Shown piece by piece: positions 22,533 to 34,984 of a stretch of DNA of 64,000 nucleotides. The stretch is from Flammula alnicola (Eukaryota; Basidiomycota; Agaricomycetes; Agaricales; Strophariaceae). Each line of letters opens with the position of its first letter. Within the stretch, counting starts at the first letter, position 1. The translations under genes and the position numbers were made by a program. Below the pieces are notes generated by a model. It made no database searches. It was not told where the DNA came from and saw only the letters and a list, made by a program, of their open reading frames with translations. The DNA lies in contig JADNRV010000090.1 of the NCBI GenBank assembly GCA_015499995.1, forward strand, positions 124,001 to 188,000. The letters run 5' to 3'.

Positions 22533-23546
22533 TTATTCGTCGAGAGCGGGCAATACGGACCATTTCTACACATTAACCATCAGTGATATTCCTCTCAGTC
22601 AGCTGCACGAAATAAACCCACCTGGTTCGGGTTCTGATAACTGCAATCCCACATTTGGATCTATATACAAAACACGGGATCAGTCTCCATCCTCCATGAC
22701 ATCCCAAACGACAACTCGGACTTACCCTCGTATCATCCTGCACCACACCATCCGTCAAGTCCATGCACTTTCCTGGCAGGTGCATCCAGCTGATATGGTC
22801 CTCGGGCACGATGAGCTGTACGTGATCCCAGTGGTAGAATTGCTGGTTCCGCGCGCCGTCGACACACGTCCAAACTTGGAGCTTGGCACCGTTGGAGGTG
22901 TTGCCGTCCGTGACATCGAGACATTTGTTGGTGCCTACCAACTTGAGGGTGCTGCCGTCGAAGAACCACGTTTGAAGGCGGTTGAGCCCAGAGGAGAAGT
23001 TACATTCCTGGAAGCAGATAATGAGTTGAGGATTGGGGGGGAGGGGAATATCTGGGGAGAGGAAGAACGTACGTCGATAGTGACGGGTGCTCCGTCGTAG
23101 TTTTTTGCGCTGATGCATTGCATAGAGTTTGCGGATGGGTAAATGTGGTAATTCCCAGCCTTGGGAACGGTAGCCGGGCATGCTGGGTTACTATCGCGGC
23201 CGGGCTGGGGAACATTCGGGGCGTGGTATAGGGTGTGGTTGGAGAACTGCCCAAAGAAACGACGATGTTAGCGAGGACGAGATAATGGAAGGAGAGAATC
23301 ACGTACGTCATACCAGCAGAACTGATCGTCTCCTTTCGTAGGGTCATTATCCCAGTACCAGCACTGGTAGTATTGACTGAAGGTGGAGGCTTCCACTAGC
23401 CTATAAGAGCCGCCCCCGGATGGTGTCAATTCAGAAGGGCAGGCGAGGTACACTGGGATCCATGGTGCTCGGGGTGAGAGAGGTGAGGAGAGCACTAGAG
23501 GGAGGAAGAACAAGAGCGGAAAAGCGAGTACGTTAATAAAAGTCAT
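22533..23546 (-). CDS. Secreted ricin B-type (beta-trefoil) lectin-like protein
   Basis: The ATG at 23546 begins a signal peptide (MTFINVLAFPLLFFLPLVLS). A unique N-terminal part with Cys/Trp-rich YYQCWYWDND is followed by a carbohydrate-binding beta-trefoil: YHIYPSANSMQCISAKNYDG, LVGTNKCLDVTDGNTSNGAK with LQVWTC, and the next subdomain PGKCMDLTDGVVQDDTR, IQMWDC, then QNPNQ-KW, the QxW signature of ricin-B repeats. CLDVTDG and CMDLTDG are the classic sugar-contact motifs. Six exons, all GT-AG, with the last one short and ending at 22533 (KWSVLPALDE). Such proteins bind galactose- or GalNAc-type glycans outside the cell and act in defence or in targeting enzymes. No enzymatic domain is attached. 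Confidence 0.87.
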
Positions 23547-23800
23547 TGATTGAGTGTGTAATTGAGACTCACCTTCTGCACTTCAGAGCGTCTTATATAG
23601 CTACCGTTCTGGCACCAGAGGGTGCTGGCCGGACCTCGTTCAGCTGAGGCACTGCTCCAACAGCCAAGCGTAAGGCATTTCTAGCCCTGTTATTTATTGA
23701 CAAAGATCAAAGGGGCTAGAGGCAGGGAATAAGCGCGCGAACCTTGGTCGAACCCGCTCTTTCTCCGACAACGTTTAAGTGGATACGATTTCCAAGTCCC
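23547..23800. other. Lectin upstream region
   Basis: About 0.25 kb upstream of the lectin start. No element recognised with confidence. Confidence 0.4.
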
Positions 23801-24185
23801 GTGCCGCTTTCGACAACCGTGATATTTGGAGCTGGTGGGTAATGAAGTCGGGGAACACTACTGGTCTTGGAATAACATTAGTTTCTGGGCTTGTACGTTC
23901 ATTGGTAAGATGTGCTTGTACTTCGACTGTCCAATTCCCCTAGGATCAAAGCCAACGAGATCCCAGTCGTCCCCAATAAGTGCAGCGAAGTATTGCGATC
24001 CTATAGTGGCTGCGAGGCCCATGCCTGCTCCAGGTCCGCCTAAATGACAGTTTCCTTTGAGCTCGCGCAAAGCAGTCGTGTAATGGGTTGACTAACCTGG
24101 GTTCAAGAAAACAAATTCTTTGCTGGGAGTCTTTTTAGTGCGGTAGGTTACAAAAGTGATTGACGCAGTATCCCGGGACTCGGAA
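23801..24185 (-). pseudogene. Duplicated fragment of the S33-type alpha/beta hydrolase
   Basis: This stretch matches part of the hydrolase gene at about 20720-21100, including exon, intron and exon order. It encodes GGPGAGMGLAATIGSQYFAA, then DDWDLVGFDPRGIGQSK, and before that the end of the previous exon (KKTPSKEFVFLNPG in the same relative position). Exon parts are much better conserved than the intron parts. The nucleophile elbow, cap and C-terminal catalytic residues are absent, so it cannot encode an enzyme. It lies about 2.7 kb upstream of the parent gene start, in the same orientation, which points to a local segmental duplication followed by loss. Confidence 0.85.
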
Positions 24186-24534
24186 AAGATCCGGGCCGGA
24201 TCATGCCAGAATTACATAATTCCCTTCCGGAAATTTCCGTGGAACCGTCTTCAGTTCTAACCACTCAACATTCCGAACACCATCGCTAAGTTGCAAGATT
24301 GAACATGTAGTCCTCATTTCTGGAGCTAGAGGCAAGATTGGCAATGGACTTGTAGCGCTTGTAACTTTCTATCAGGTATTCGAAACGACGGACCGAAGAC
24401 ATACTCGAACAATGCGTAACACTGGTGTAGAATTCGTTTCAAGAATAGCCAAGGTCAGCAGACCGAAGACCATAGGATGCAGTATATAAGGAAGTAGGTA
24501 GGCAACTAAAAAGATCCCTCACCTCAGAATTTTA
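24186..24534. other. Upstream region of beta-mannosidase gene
   Basis: About 350 bp between the hydrolase fragment and the GH2 start. I see no further gene. Confidence 0.4.
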
Positions 24535-27500
24535 ATGGCAACTTCCAGCACTCCTTACCGAAGCACGACATTAGTTTTCGACGAGAAACAGAGCTGGTTT
24601 TGGAAGCAACGCAAATCGTCGACGGCTTCAGTTCTGGACGAGGTTGATGTTGCGGAGGATAAGGATATCGTTCGTGGGTGGACAAAAGCTCGCTCCTCTC
24701 CCTCCGAAATTCATGTTGAGCTTCTGACAACTGGAGCCATTCCTGATCCTTACATCGGATTCAACGAACACAAGGTCCAATGTAAGCCAAAAGGCAGTGC
24801 TTACTGCTATCATGGAGTTCTCTGACGCGAAAAATAATTCGATCTATTAGGGATTGGGGATATGGAATGGCTGTACAAATGCCATTTTCCTTTCGACAAA
24901 TCCACCCCTCATAAATACGCGATCCTGACATTTGAGGGTCTGGACACTTTGTGCGATGTCTATCTGGTGCGAGCAGTCCTACACCAGACATACATTTCGC
25001 TAACGTCCCACATAACTTGAAAGAATAATCACAAGATATTATCGACGAATAACATGTTCCGCACATACACGCATGGCATCGCACTCGCCCGCAATGAAAT
25101 CGTCCTCAAGGCCGAAAATACGCTTTTTCTCCATTTCAAATCAGCAAAGGCGCTGGCGAAAGCTGAAGAAGCGAAATACGGCAAGGTTCGCGCAGGTTCA
25201 ACCAACCTGGGGGATCCCAGCCGCGTTTATGTGAGGAAAGCACAATATGATTGGCGGTAAGTTAGTAATTGGTTTACGATTGGTTTACGCTAAAACTCCG
25301 TTGTATAGGTGGGATTGGGTGAGTCCTCCAACTTTGGCGAAACTACAATTGAAATTGATATGAGTGTTAGGGCCCCGAGTTGATGACGTGTGGGCCCTAC
25401 CGCCCTATCACACTCACCACATACAATGCGCGTGTCCAAGACGTCCATGTTCGCGCATTAGCCTCTATCCAACCTGATGGCGCCTTTACCGCCTCATTGA
25501 AAGTAGACGTCGTCCTCTGTGGCTCGTGGGATCCCTCGATGGATGCACTACTCATCACCATGACAGACAAGGAAAAGCACACCCTCAGGTCTGAGCGTGT
25601 CGAAATCCGCCAATGGAAGAAGGAAGGATCGCATTCAGATTATGTCCAAAACGCTATTGTGGCATGGAACGACCTTCAAGCCGATGGGGTGCAGCTCTGG
25701 TGGCCAGTGGGGTACGGAGAACAGACCATGTACACGGTGGAGGTGTCCTTGGTCGCACCTGTGAGTGAACTTGTGGTTGTGTTGTTATTTCCCGTTCTGA
25801 TTGGGACTAGAACGACAGCGTCATCGATAGCAAGACCAAGCGCGTGGGGCTTCGAACTGTAGAGCTCGTTCAGGAACCGTTGTCGAATCCAGATCAGTAC
25901 GGTACAGGCACTACCTTTCTTTTCGAAATCAATGGAGTCCGGATGTTCATGGGCGGTAGGTTCAGTAATATGTGGTATGATGGACCCATCTTGACATTCA
26001 ACCCCCATCAGGTTCGAACTGGGTCCCTGCTGACAACTTCCTTACCACGATTTCTGAAGAGCGCTATCGAAACTGGCTGACGTTACTCCGCGATGGCAAC
26101 CAAAACATGGTCCGATTATGGGGTGGAGGTGTGTATGAGCCCGACATATTTTATGACATTTGCGATGGTACGAGTCTTCGTACATATATCGGGAACTACT
26201 GCAATTAATCGTCATTATTCCCTACATAGAACTGGGGATACTCGTCTGGCAAGACTTCCAATTCGCGTGTGGTGTCTATCCTGCACATGACGACTTTGTC
26301 GCAAGCGTTAAGCAAGAAGCTGAAGATAACGTTACCCGCCTCCGGCATCATCCATCCATTGTCTGCTTCTGCGGAAACAACGAAGATTATCAAATGGTGT
26401 TGCAGTGGGGTGGTGCGTATCTCATCCTACAGCGAGAGCTTGTCGCTCACGTTGTTTGAAAGGTATTGGAGATCTACCGGCGCGCCTTATATATGAACAT
26501 GTTCTCCCGGAAGTCGTTTCGAGGCTGACGGATCCCCAAGTGCCTTACCACAGAGGATCACCATACGGCGGTAAAGGCTGGGACACAAGCGATCCGACCA
26601 TCGGCGATGTCCATCAGTGGAATGTTTGGGGAGGAAAAGAATTCCAATATCAGGAATATGATAGACTCGGAGGCCGTTTCGTCAGGTACGTATTGAAACC
26701 AACTTCCGCCGGACCAATCGTTGTGCTTATAGAAAACTTATGTTTATTTTTTTAGCGAGTTTGGCATGCCCGGTATGCCGTCCATGAGCACGATCAAGTA
26801 TTGGATGGACGGAGCCGACAAGTCTCAACTTTATACCCAATCCCAATTAATGGCGCAGCACACAAAGGCCGGAAGCTTTGAGCGGAGGTTCGCGATTGTC
26901 ATGAACGAGAATTTCCGACTGACGAGCGACTTTGAAACGTAAGTCTGACTTTCCAGTGCTCCTCCGCATCCAAGCTTATGGTCACCAGGCATGTTTTTAA
27001 TACGCAGCTAATGCAGTCGGAAGCTGTCAGCTTTGCTTACCGAGTGTGGAGACGTGAATGGCGAGGCCCCGGCCGCGAATATGTTCGCATATTTCGTCTT
27101 CAGTGCTCTGCTGTTTCCTAACGTCTGCTTATATTTATTTTCAGTGTGCTGGCGTTCTTGTTTGGCAAATGAATGACTGCTGGCCGGTCGTTTCCTGGGC
27201 TATTGCCGACTACTTCGTGAGTGGCTACATAGTCTATCGCACGATCTGACAACTAATGCCTCCGTTAGCTACGCCCTAAGCCAGTTTACTACACTATCGC
27301 TCGCCAACTAGCATCCTTCACGGTTGGAGTTTTCCGAACTGTGAGACCTTTTTTATTTCTTTCCTAGCTTTACGCTAATTCTTCGATAAGGTCGTAAAGA
27401 ATAGAGATAACGATCGGCCTCGTCAGGTGTGTTTGTTAATTCTTTATTTTTGTGTCCTGGCCCGTTCTTAATTACGACACAAGTTCTATGAATTCGGGGC

Positions 27501-28080
27501 AATTCAATCTTCCTATGCGACTCTCGACATCTGGGCAACAAATAGTACACTCAAGCCACGCTCTGCCAAACTGGAGCTCCTATTCTTCGACCTCCTTTCA
27601 CCAGACTGGTCTCATTCCGAAACCCACGATGTAACCCTACTCCCTAACCAATCTACGGACCTTAAGACTCTCCGGTGTCCAGGCACTAATCGTGAAGGAG
27701 TTTCACAAGGAGATCCTCTCTTTGTAAGCTCGGCTAATGTTGTTGTCTGCGCTCGTCTGTTGGATTCTGTGTCTAGGCTGGTATTGGCAAGGTACTCTGA
27801 CTGGCCAGAGCCATACCGATTCCTACAGCCACCGGATCCTGGCTTGGAAGTCAACGTCCGTACGGCGGAAGATGAGGGGGACACTGTCATGGTTCTTACC
27901 GTAAAGCGGCCTGCAAAGTGTGTCGTCCTATCCACCGATGACTCTGACACCAAAGTCAGGTGGAGCGATAATGCTCTCGACCTTGTTCCTGGAGATGGAC
28001 AGGTACTGATAGCAAAGGGATTGGGAGGTAGGCAGGTGAAAGTGGCGTACTTTGGAAGAGAAAAGGCTCAAAATATTTGA
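24535..28080 (+). CDS. GH2 beta-mannosidase
   Basis: ATG 24535 gives MATSSTPYRSTTLVFDEKQS, then GWTKARSSPSEIHVELLTTG and IPDPYIGFNEHKVQWIGDME, typical of the GH2 sugar-binding domain. The jelly-roll part continues with the W-rich YDWRWDWGPELMTCGPYRPI. The TIM-barrel active site shows the acid/base glutamate in CFCGNNEDYQM (NE pair) and the nucleophile glutamate in SEFGMPGMPS; WQDFQFACGVYP and LVWQMNDCWPVVSW are further GH2 landmarks. About fifteen exons run in phase to the stop at 28080, with no lesion. No signal peptide is evident, which fits the cytosolic mannosidase B type that cleaves beta-mannosyl residues from the non-reducing end of mannan-derived or N-glycan oligosaccharides. Length (about 850 residues) suits the family. 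Confidence 0.92.
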
Positions 28081-28210
28081 CGGCATTCGTCTTTGTACAG
28101 GTGTACTACGGCAGCGACAGCATGCATATTCAAGATTGTATAACATGAAACGTTCATTCTCTGATCATCTGCACTAGAAGCCCTATCTATAAAATGGAGC
28201 AAGGTATGAA

Positions 28211-30337
28211 TCAGATCATAGGTTCAAGCGTAAGTTCCATGACGACTCTCTCTATCAACCATTCACTTGTTTCCGCGTCCACGATTGTACATGGGACCTT
28301 GATCTGCCCAGGGGTGAATCCGGTGTTCTTGATTTTCCAATCGCGATAGGCCTTGAAAGTGCCAGGGGCAACAATTCTTACTGTGGGATCACCGATATAG
28401 CCAGCATCGGTGTACTTCTTGTAGTCACCATGGGTGAGCATTTTTTCCTTGAGTTGAGTGAGCGCTGAACCAGAGTTCGAACCTAAACAGAAAGAAATAT
28501 GAGATTTGCTGATCCCAAGTCGATCAAAAATAAAGTTATGCGAACCAAGATCTCCTTGGAGCTCCACGAAGAAACCGTATGCACGTAGGGGAGCTTCCTC
28601 TCATCTAGCTCAATAGAGAACTCCAAAACACCACCCAAGGTGTTTGATATTGATGTGATGGCTTCCTGTAGGAAGGATTGAGTCAGGAATTCGCCCGCGG
28701 CACGGAAGGCGACTCTGAAACGAAGTTAACATGGGGATATAATGAGAACATGACGCCTACCCTTTTCGCTCGATATATCTGATGAGCGGTTGGCCGTCAG
28801 CTGGGCTAAATCCTGCCACCTGTACTATGTCCTCGAGCATGTATCGCCACAACCCATCTTTATTCGTAACGACGACCTCATATTTCCTTCCAGGCTCCAC
28901 TTCCCACTGGGGGACGAAGTTAGCCAATTGCACTCAATCAGAGGTATGCCGCGCACCGGTTGAGAGAGGTTTTCAATCGATCTTTCTTTCTCAACGTCCA
29001 GAAGTTCGATGTGCTCGTCCGAATCGAGGCGATAGAGATTAATATCGTTAGCGTCATATCCATAGCCAACCATCGTCTCTGTTGCTGCGTAGATCACGCT
29101 TTGGAGGTTGACAGTGGGTCCGAAGTGGTGTCGAAGCTTTAATGTCTAGATGTGAGAAAGACTATTCGATATATAAACAAACCATTGCCTACCTTTGAGA
29201 GCGGCATCGAGTATGATCCACTGAGGGTGACTCTAATGATAGCAAGCGAGGGCCACACTTTCTTCAGCCACCCTTCTTTCCCTTTCTCTATCTCACGTAA
29301 CTGGTTAGCTCTGTCAGAATTGGGTTTGACATACGCCTTTTCACAAAATTTGTATCAACATCGGGCATTCGTACAGTAAAGATGATCGCACCTGTAAATA
29401 GGGCTTGAAATCTCCGAGATCCGGTATATCTGGAAGGTAACCTTTCTCTATAGCGTGTATCCAGGCGTCCCAATTGGTTTCTATGACACGAACAGCATCA
29501 TACAGAATAGTTGAGATTGGTGCAGCCATGAAAGCCAGAGAAGGATTCATCACGCTAAAAAACGCGGTCATATAAATATTGCTTGTGTACGAGGGAAGGA
29601 GCCAGACAGCAAACGGCGAGGTCATGAAATGGGCTGACAAAAAAGGAGCGCTCGTCATATAGCGGCATCAGGGGACTGCGAAGAAGATGATCACCTTTCT
29701 TGTCAATAATTTTCGCGTCATCCCTTGGACCAATTCCGAGGACTGATCTTGTACCACCACTAGATATGATGGTGACGGGGATATCATCGACGATGCTCCC
29801 ATCATCCGTCACGACTTCGATTACTCGATTGAGGCCGATGGCGCCGAATTGGCACATCGTAACCTTCTCGTAGCGCTCGTCCACTTCATTTCTGTCCCAG
29901 GGAACAGGTTTGTACAGTGGGTTTGGGTACTTGAGAAAGTATTTGGGACCAGCGCCGGACGTCCCAGAAGTGTGAGCCACAAAAACCGGTAGGCCTGGTG
30001 AGAGGAGATCGCGGACGTCAGAGACGCGGCAAGGCGAGGTGTGACATAGCCTGGTGACATATGGGAAGTAGTCGTCGTAGGTTGTGAATGGAATGGAAGA
30101 GAAGAATTTGCGATGCAGTTCCTCGTCATCGTCTACGATGTCCAAAGGCTTGCCAACCGCCGAGATGCCTAAAACACCTCGCAAGGATTTCAGAGCAGGC
30201 GATTCGTGGTAGAACACGGTTCCTGAAAGCTTCTTGACTAGCTGAGATAGATTGCTTTGGACCCGCGCCTTCAAGGACCGCTGGAGCTCAGGCGTTAACT
30301 CGGTGAGGGGCGCAGGAGGGTTGAATGGGAGGCTCAT
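28211..30337 (-). CDS. GH3-type acyl-acid adenylating enzyme, with apparent frameshift
   Basis: ATG 30337 gives MSLPFNPPAPLTELTPEL. The ATP/adenylation motif is clear: VFVAHTSGTSGAGPKYF, matching the TSGT(S/T)G loop of the GH3 (auxin-responsive) family. Later landmarks are YAATETMVGYGYDAND, LWRYMLEDIVQVAGF and GFTPGQIKVP near the C-terminus. These proteins couple carboxylic acids to amino acids or other acceptors through acyl-AMP in the cytosol; the fungal substrates are not known to me. Near 28575-28595 the frame shifts: the upstream exon reads LEFSIELDERK but the downstream family sequence AYGFFVELQGDLG lies in the next frame, with no possible intron in the 20-odd bases between. A one-base deletion (real or an assembly error) is the simplest explanation. 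Apart from that, about eight exons join cleanly. Confidence 0.82.
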
Positions 30338-30753
30338 TATGTAGAATGTTAGTTTTTGACTATGACGAGAACGCAACCTTGATGGGAGTCTGTATAAGAG
30401 CAATGGGCGCGTCTTCTGCAGGTCGGTCGATATGCGACAAAACATGCTGCTTTGTATTTAAGAAGCAAAAACGATTAATGAGTGAGCTCACTGTAGTTCG
30501 TATGAAAATGAAATCATTCCACGCCCCAAGTGATATTAATTTCCGTATTATCCAACTGCCATCTTCCATTCGGTCCATTCGGCATTGAAATCCGGGCCGA
30601 TAAATGGAAATTCGAGCGCAAAGAAGCAGTGTGATCTAAGGGTGATCGCATGGATCTCTATATTAGTGGACATTGTTAAAATCGTACAAGTACAAATTGC
30701 TTTCGAGATTTAAATGAGACGTGTATCCCCACCGACTACCAACAATGCAGGTC
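30338..30753. other. Short intergenic spacer
   Basis: Separates the GH3-type gene start from the GH15 3' end. Nothing else seen. Confidence 0.5.
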
Positions 30754-33700
30754 CTAAAATGGTTTGGCAAGCGTCCTTGAGAGGTTATACGCAGCGGAAA
30801 TGAGTGTAACGTGGCTGGGAAAAGTGCATTCGAATAAGCCACAATCCAGCAGGTTAAAGAAAGGGTAAACTTACGTAAATCCTTGGACCGCATTACCCAA
30901 ACTGTCGTCGAGAGAAAAGCGAGATAGAAAGCGAGGAGCCCTCTCGTCAGTACGTGGTAGTGTATCGATAGAAGGAAGATACGCACGCCTCTCCCGCATC
31001 AGAGATTTCCTCCGTGCAAAGTCCGACGTGGTTGAGGTAGAGAAGGAAGTCCTGTATATGGATTCGAGATTCAACGTTGTCAGCTACCGAATATTCTACC
31101 CGAGAGATGGCTGCGCCGCTTGCCTCAAACATGTTGACTGCCTTAGGGATGAGACGCTTATCGACTTCTCCAGCGCGCGTTAACGCCTCGATGCACCTAA
31201 ATCAAGAAGATGAGTTAAAATATCAACTCGGGCTTCGCAGGCGGGCAATCGCCGGAAAAGAGTAGTGACGCACCACAAGGTGCACAAACAAAAGGTGCCT
31301 TCTTCGCCACCCACACCATCATTCGATTTCCGCACGTCGTACCGATAGACAAGGCCCTAAGTGCATGGAGGTCAATCAGAATGTGTGATTCGAACAGAGT
31401 GAGTACGTACGTTGGAAGTCAAACCCCCCTTCTGAGGCGTTTTCATTATCTGATTGAGGGTGCTCACAAACCTTGGATCGGACTAGGATGCGCGACGACG
31501 TTACTATATAAAAATGAATGGCAGAAGCGAATTACGCACAGCATGCATGAAGAATACCAAAGGCATAATGAGGACGGCCGAATCGAGCACATCATTTTCT
31601 TCGTAGCTTTGACCAAAGTATTTCGCGTCCTTGTTCCACGCTTTCGCCATGATTTCTTCATAGAGCTCGTCGCGGGCTGCCAGCCACTTGAGTCGATTTG
31701 GACAGGGCAAAGACCTCTTCTCAGAAAGGCGGATTCCTCGGTCAATTGCAACCCTGAGTGCAGGTTCAATTATTAGATGTTTAAATCGGGTGACGAGAGT
31801 TAGGTACAAACCAGAGCATGACCTTCAAAAGCAACGAGTTCTTCGATAAATGTCAAAAGAGGAAGAAACTGGACTTACTTTTGAATACTAGCAAATGCAG
31901 ATAATTTTAAGACAGGACTTAAAGAACTGAAAATAAGACGATTTACCGTGAAGTGTCGCTTCTTGTTACGCACTTCCCTATGTCGGTGAGTTAGCAAAGC
32001 AGTCGCACTCCTTCATGATCAAGGAATGAGATGTACCAGATTGACCTAGGGAGAATGGTCAATCACCAAGATCAACAGGGGCCGTCGAGAAACGGACGTA
32101 CAGATCAGGATCTTTACAAATAGTAACAACATCTAAGAATCCAAGGCAAGTGATAAATCCCAAATCCTTCACAAACCCAAGGAGCGAAGCACTCACAATC
32201 GACTCTGGGAGAGGATAAGCTACGTCAGTGGAAACATAAATGACAGTCAATGACAATGCGCTTACAGTTCTCTGACAAGCACCCTGGAAGGAGAAGGTTG
32301 CATCAATGAAACTCTCAAGTCAATGAAGTGACCCACCAGTCATCATAGGCCTACAGTACAATATTCGATCCAAGTTAGAACCAAATCGCAACTTGCATAG
32401 TGCACAGTCATACCAATGGTTTACCGAACTGATACAATCCCTTAGTATAATGCAACGTAAGGAAAGTGGAATCACGTACCTTTTGGCCGAGATAGATACA
32501 ATCCATTCTAATCGATGAAACAATCAGCCGTCAGTAATTGATTACCAGAAAGCTCAGACAAGACCCGGCGAAAGCAGGTAACTCACAGTTCACCATAGAT
32601 ATCCTACCAAAAATATCAGTACGAGACTCAACTTTAAATAGACAACCAAACACACCAACTGAATGTGGTCCGCGGCTCCGTTCCCGACACGAACTGGACG
32701 AGAGCCTTTATGTCCATCCAAATGCTTCAATTCGATCTCTTCTAAGTCCTTCCCTCCTGTTGTCCGTAGCGGTGCAAGTCAGCTCCATTGTTTCCATCGC
32801 ACCACAGGAAGATAGGAGCGCACCATGAATGGTATACATGATCTGCAGACTGCCATCTGGGTTCTTATTCCTCAGACGATCGAATATGAATTCAAGGTAA
32901 GCTGGAACATGATTAATACAAGTCACAATATCCCCTAAAGGCGGTTGCTCACTATTAGCCTCTTCAGTAAACCCAAGTCGGATAAGGGCGTAAAGCGTGA
33001 ATGAAGAATCTCGGATCCACGAATAGCTACACCGAGCACAAGTCAGGATACTAGACACGGGATCAAGACAAACAAAAGCATACCGATAGTCCCTGTAGGC
33101 AGTAACCAATCGCGCGGTCAGAAAATGCATCGTGGTCATATCATGAGTTATAGAGTGAGGACGATACAATACCAATTTCTCACACCGCCTATATATTCCG
33201 GAAGACTGAATGTCGGACTGGCAATAACAGCGCCTGTAAGTAGAAAACAATACGATTGACTTTCAATCAACCCCATTACAGCATTGAGCGTCAAAGGTAT
33301 CGGCTCACCAGTAGGCTCATAAACCAATAGCTTCAGCGCGAGCGCACTGCGCAGGACCGACTCCTTCCACGAGCCTTTATACGTCGACTGGCTGACCCAC
33401 TCGTACCAGTACCGGTTTGTCGCCTACAAACCACAGTAAGTTCAGATCAGCCACGGGGGAACAGACAACACGACTTGCGTGTAACAGTGCGCCCACGAGC
33501 TCCTTTGTCAACAACGGGTCATCTATCGCCCTCGGCGTCGAAAGCGCAGACAGACGCCACTCAGGCTTGGAGTCCGACGCCGCTGGCGTCTCTTTCTGGC
33601 TCTGGCTCTGGGCCTGCGCAGGCGGCGTCCTCAGGATAAAAGTCACGCACTGGCCTTCCGAGAGCTCAATATCGCTCTGCACAGCAAGGCCTTTATGTCC

Positions 33701-34984
33701 ATTGGCCGACAGGTCCAAAAACTCAAACACCACGTCCGGAAGCGCCGGCGAGCCTTCGGCGCCCGCGCCCGTGTTCTCGACGACGTATCGCAGGTCAAGG
33801 GAGAGGTCGTCAGATTCGAACAGTGCTTTCTTCTGTACGATGTTGAAGGGGAGGCTGTCGTCGTCTACGATGGATGTGGTGTGTGGGGATTGAGCGTAGT
33901 TGAATGCAGGAGCGCATTGAATTTGTATTGGGAGGTGCCCCCGGATGCACTCGACGCGGCGCATGAGCCAGGGGAGAAGAGGTTTCAAAGAGGCAGGACT
34001 TGAGGGAGAGTCCTTACGCGGACGGGGTAGGAAATCTGGGGATTCGAAGTTCGGTGGTTATTTTTTTTAAAAATCATAGAGCTTAATTATGTACCTGTAA
34101 CACTGACGACACCCTGGTCATTCATATATTTGGTTTGAAGTACCTGAAGGAACAGTGATCAGCGCCTAACGTCGTGGAATTCTCGAACCCTGGGAAATAA
34201 AGGATTGGTTTGGGTGAAATGGGCCATTTGTCGATGCACATCGTTCGGGCTGCAGAGACACCTCGACCTATATACAACTGAGACGAATGTGGGAATAAAA
34301 ACCCGTCTCGTAAATAGCTAGAGGCATGGTTTGGTGCAGTCTCGCAGAAAATCACAACCTGGCTTCCCAAGAATGCCACTCCTCGTCCCAGCGGACCCTC
34401 CTCATTTCCCTCCTCGTCGTGGCTCAAAACATGTCCGGCTTCCGTCTTCTCCGCTTCCAAGCAACACCCGGAAAATACCCCGGGTATCAGAGATGCCGTG
34501 GAGGACCATATTTCCACGTAGTTTGGAAGTGAACGCAGCCGGATCATGAATACACGAACGACATGTGAGACAGTGCCAGCGTTCCTCCGAAAACGAGACC
34601 CACTAACAAACGCGATACATCAAAGATACACGCACATTTGAGCTTGCCAAGTAGTTCTGTTTCGCAGAGAACGGTATCTTGGGCATAATCGAGAAGTGGC
34701 CCCCCTTGTCCTTGTCGAGGATTCGCGCGAAAACCGACGGCGAATCAAAGTTTGGAATGCAGTAGCTCTCGACTGCGAAACGTTCCGTCAATACACGCCT
34801 TATTTCAAGCTTAACATGAACAGCGCACTGGATCCATCGATGCTGACCAGTGCAGCCGTCCTAAGATTCCCAATGCTATGACGAAGTCAGCTCAAAGAAC
34901 TACAAAATAGAGCTACGTCGCTCACAGGCCATGATCTGCAATGGGTATGTAACCACGTTCGTCCCTGGGGTTGAAAAGGTTCAT
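30754..34984 (-). CDS. GH15 glucoamylase/trehalase-like enzyme (intracellular type)
   Basis: ATG 34984 gives [20 protein letters not shown], then [20 protein letters not shown] with [15 protein letters not shown], the start typical of bacterial-type GH15 proteins. Next come [30 protein letters not shown], then [18 protein letters not shown], the most conserved GH15 block, in which DYR is on a 9-nt micro-exon (33084-33092). The catalytic side carries [40 protein letters not shown] (with the catalytic base Glu in EEGTF) and [20 protein letters not shown] near the end. The stop is at 30754. About twenty small exons keep the frame. No signal peptide, so cytosolic turnover of alpha-glucans or trehalose is likely. 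One intron (34144-34635) is 492 nt, about nine times the usual length in this window. Confidence 0.85.

Noticed and set aside
34122..34547. 141-codon ORF within the GH15 gene
   Set aside because: It lies in the long intron; no family motif. Kept only as an observation on the intron.
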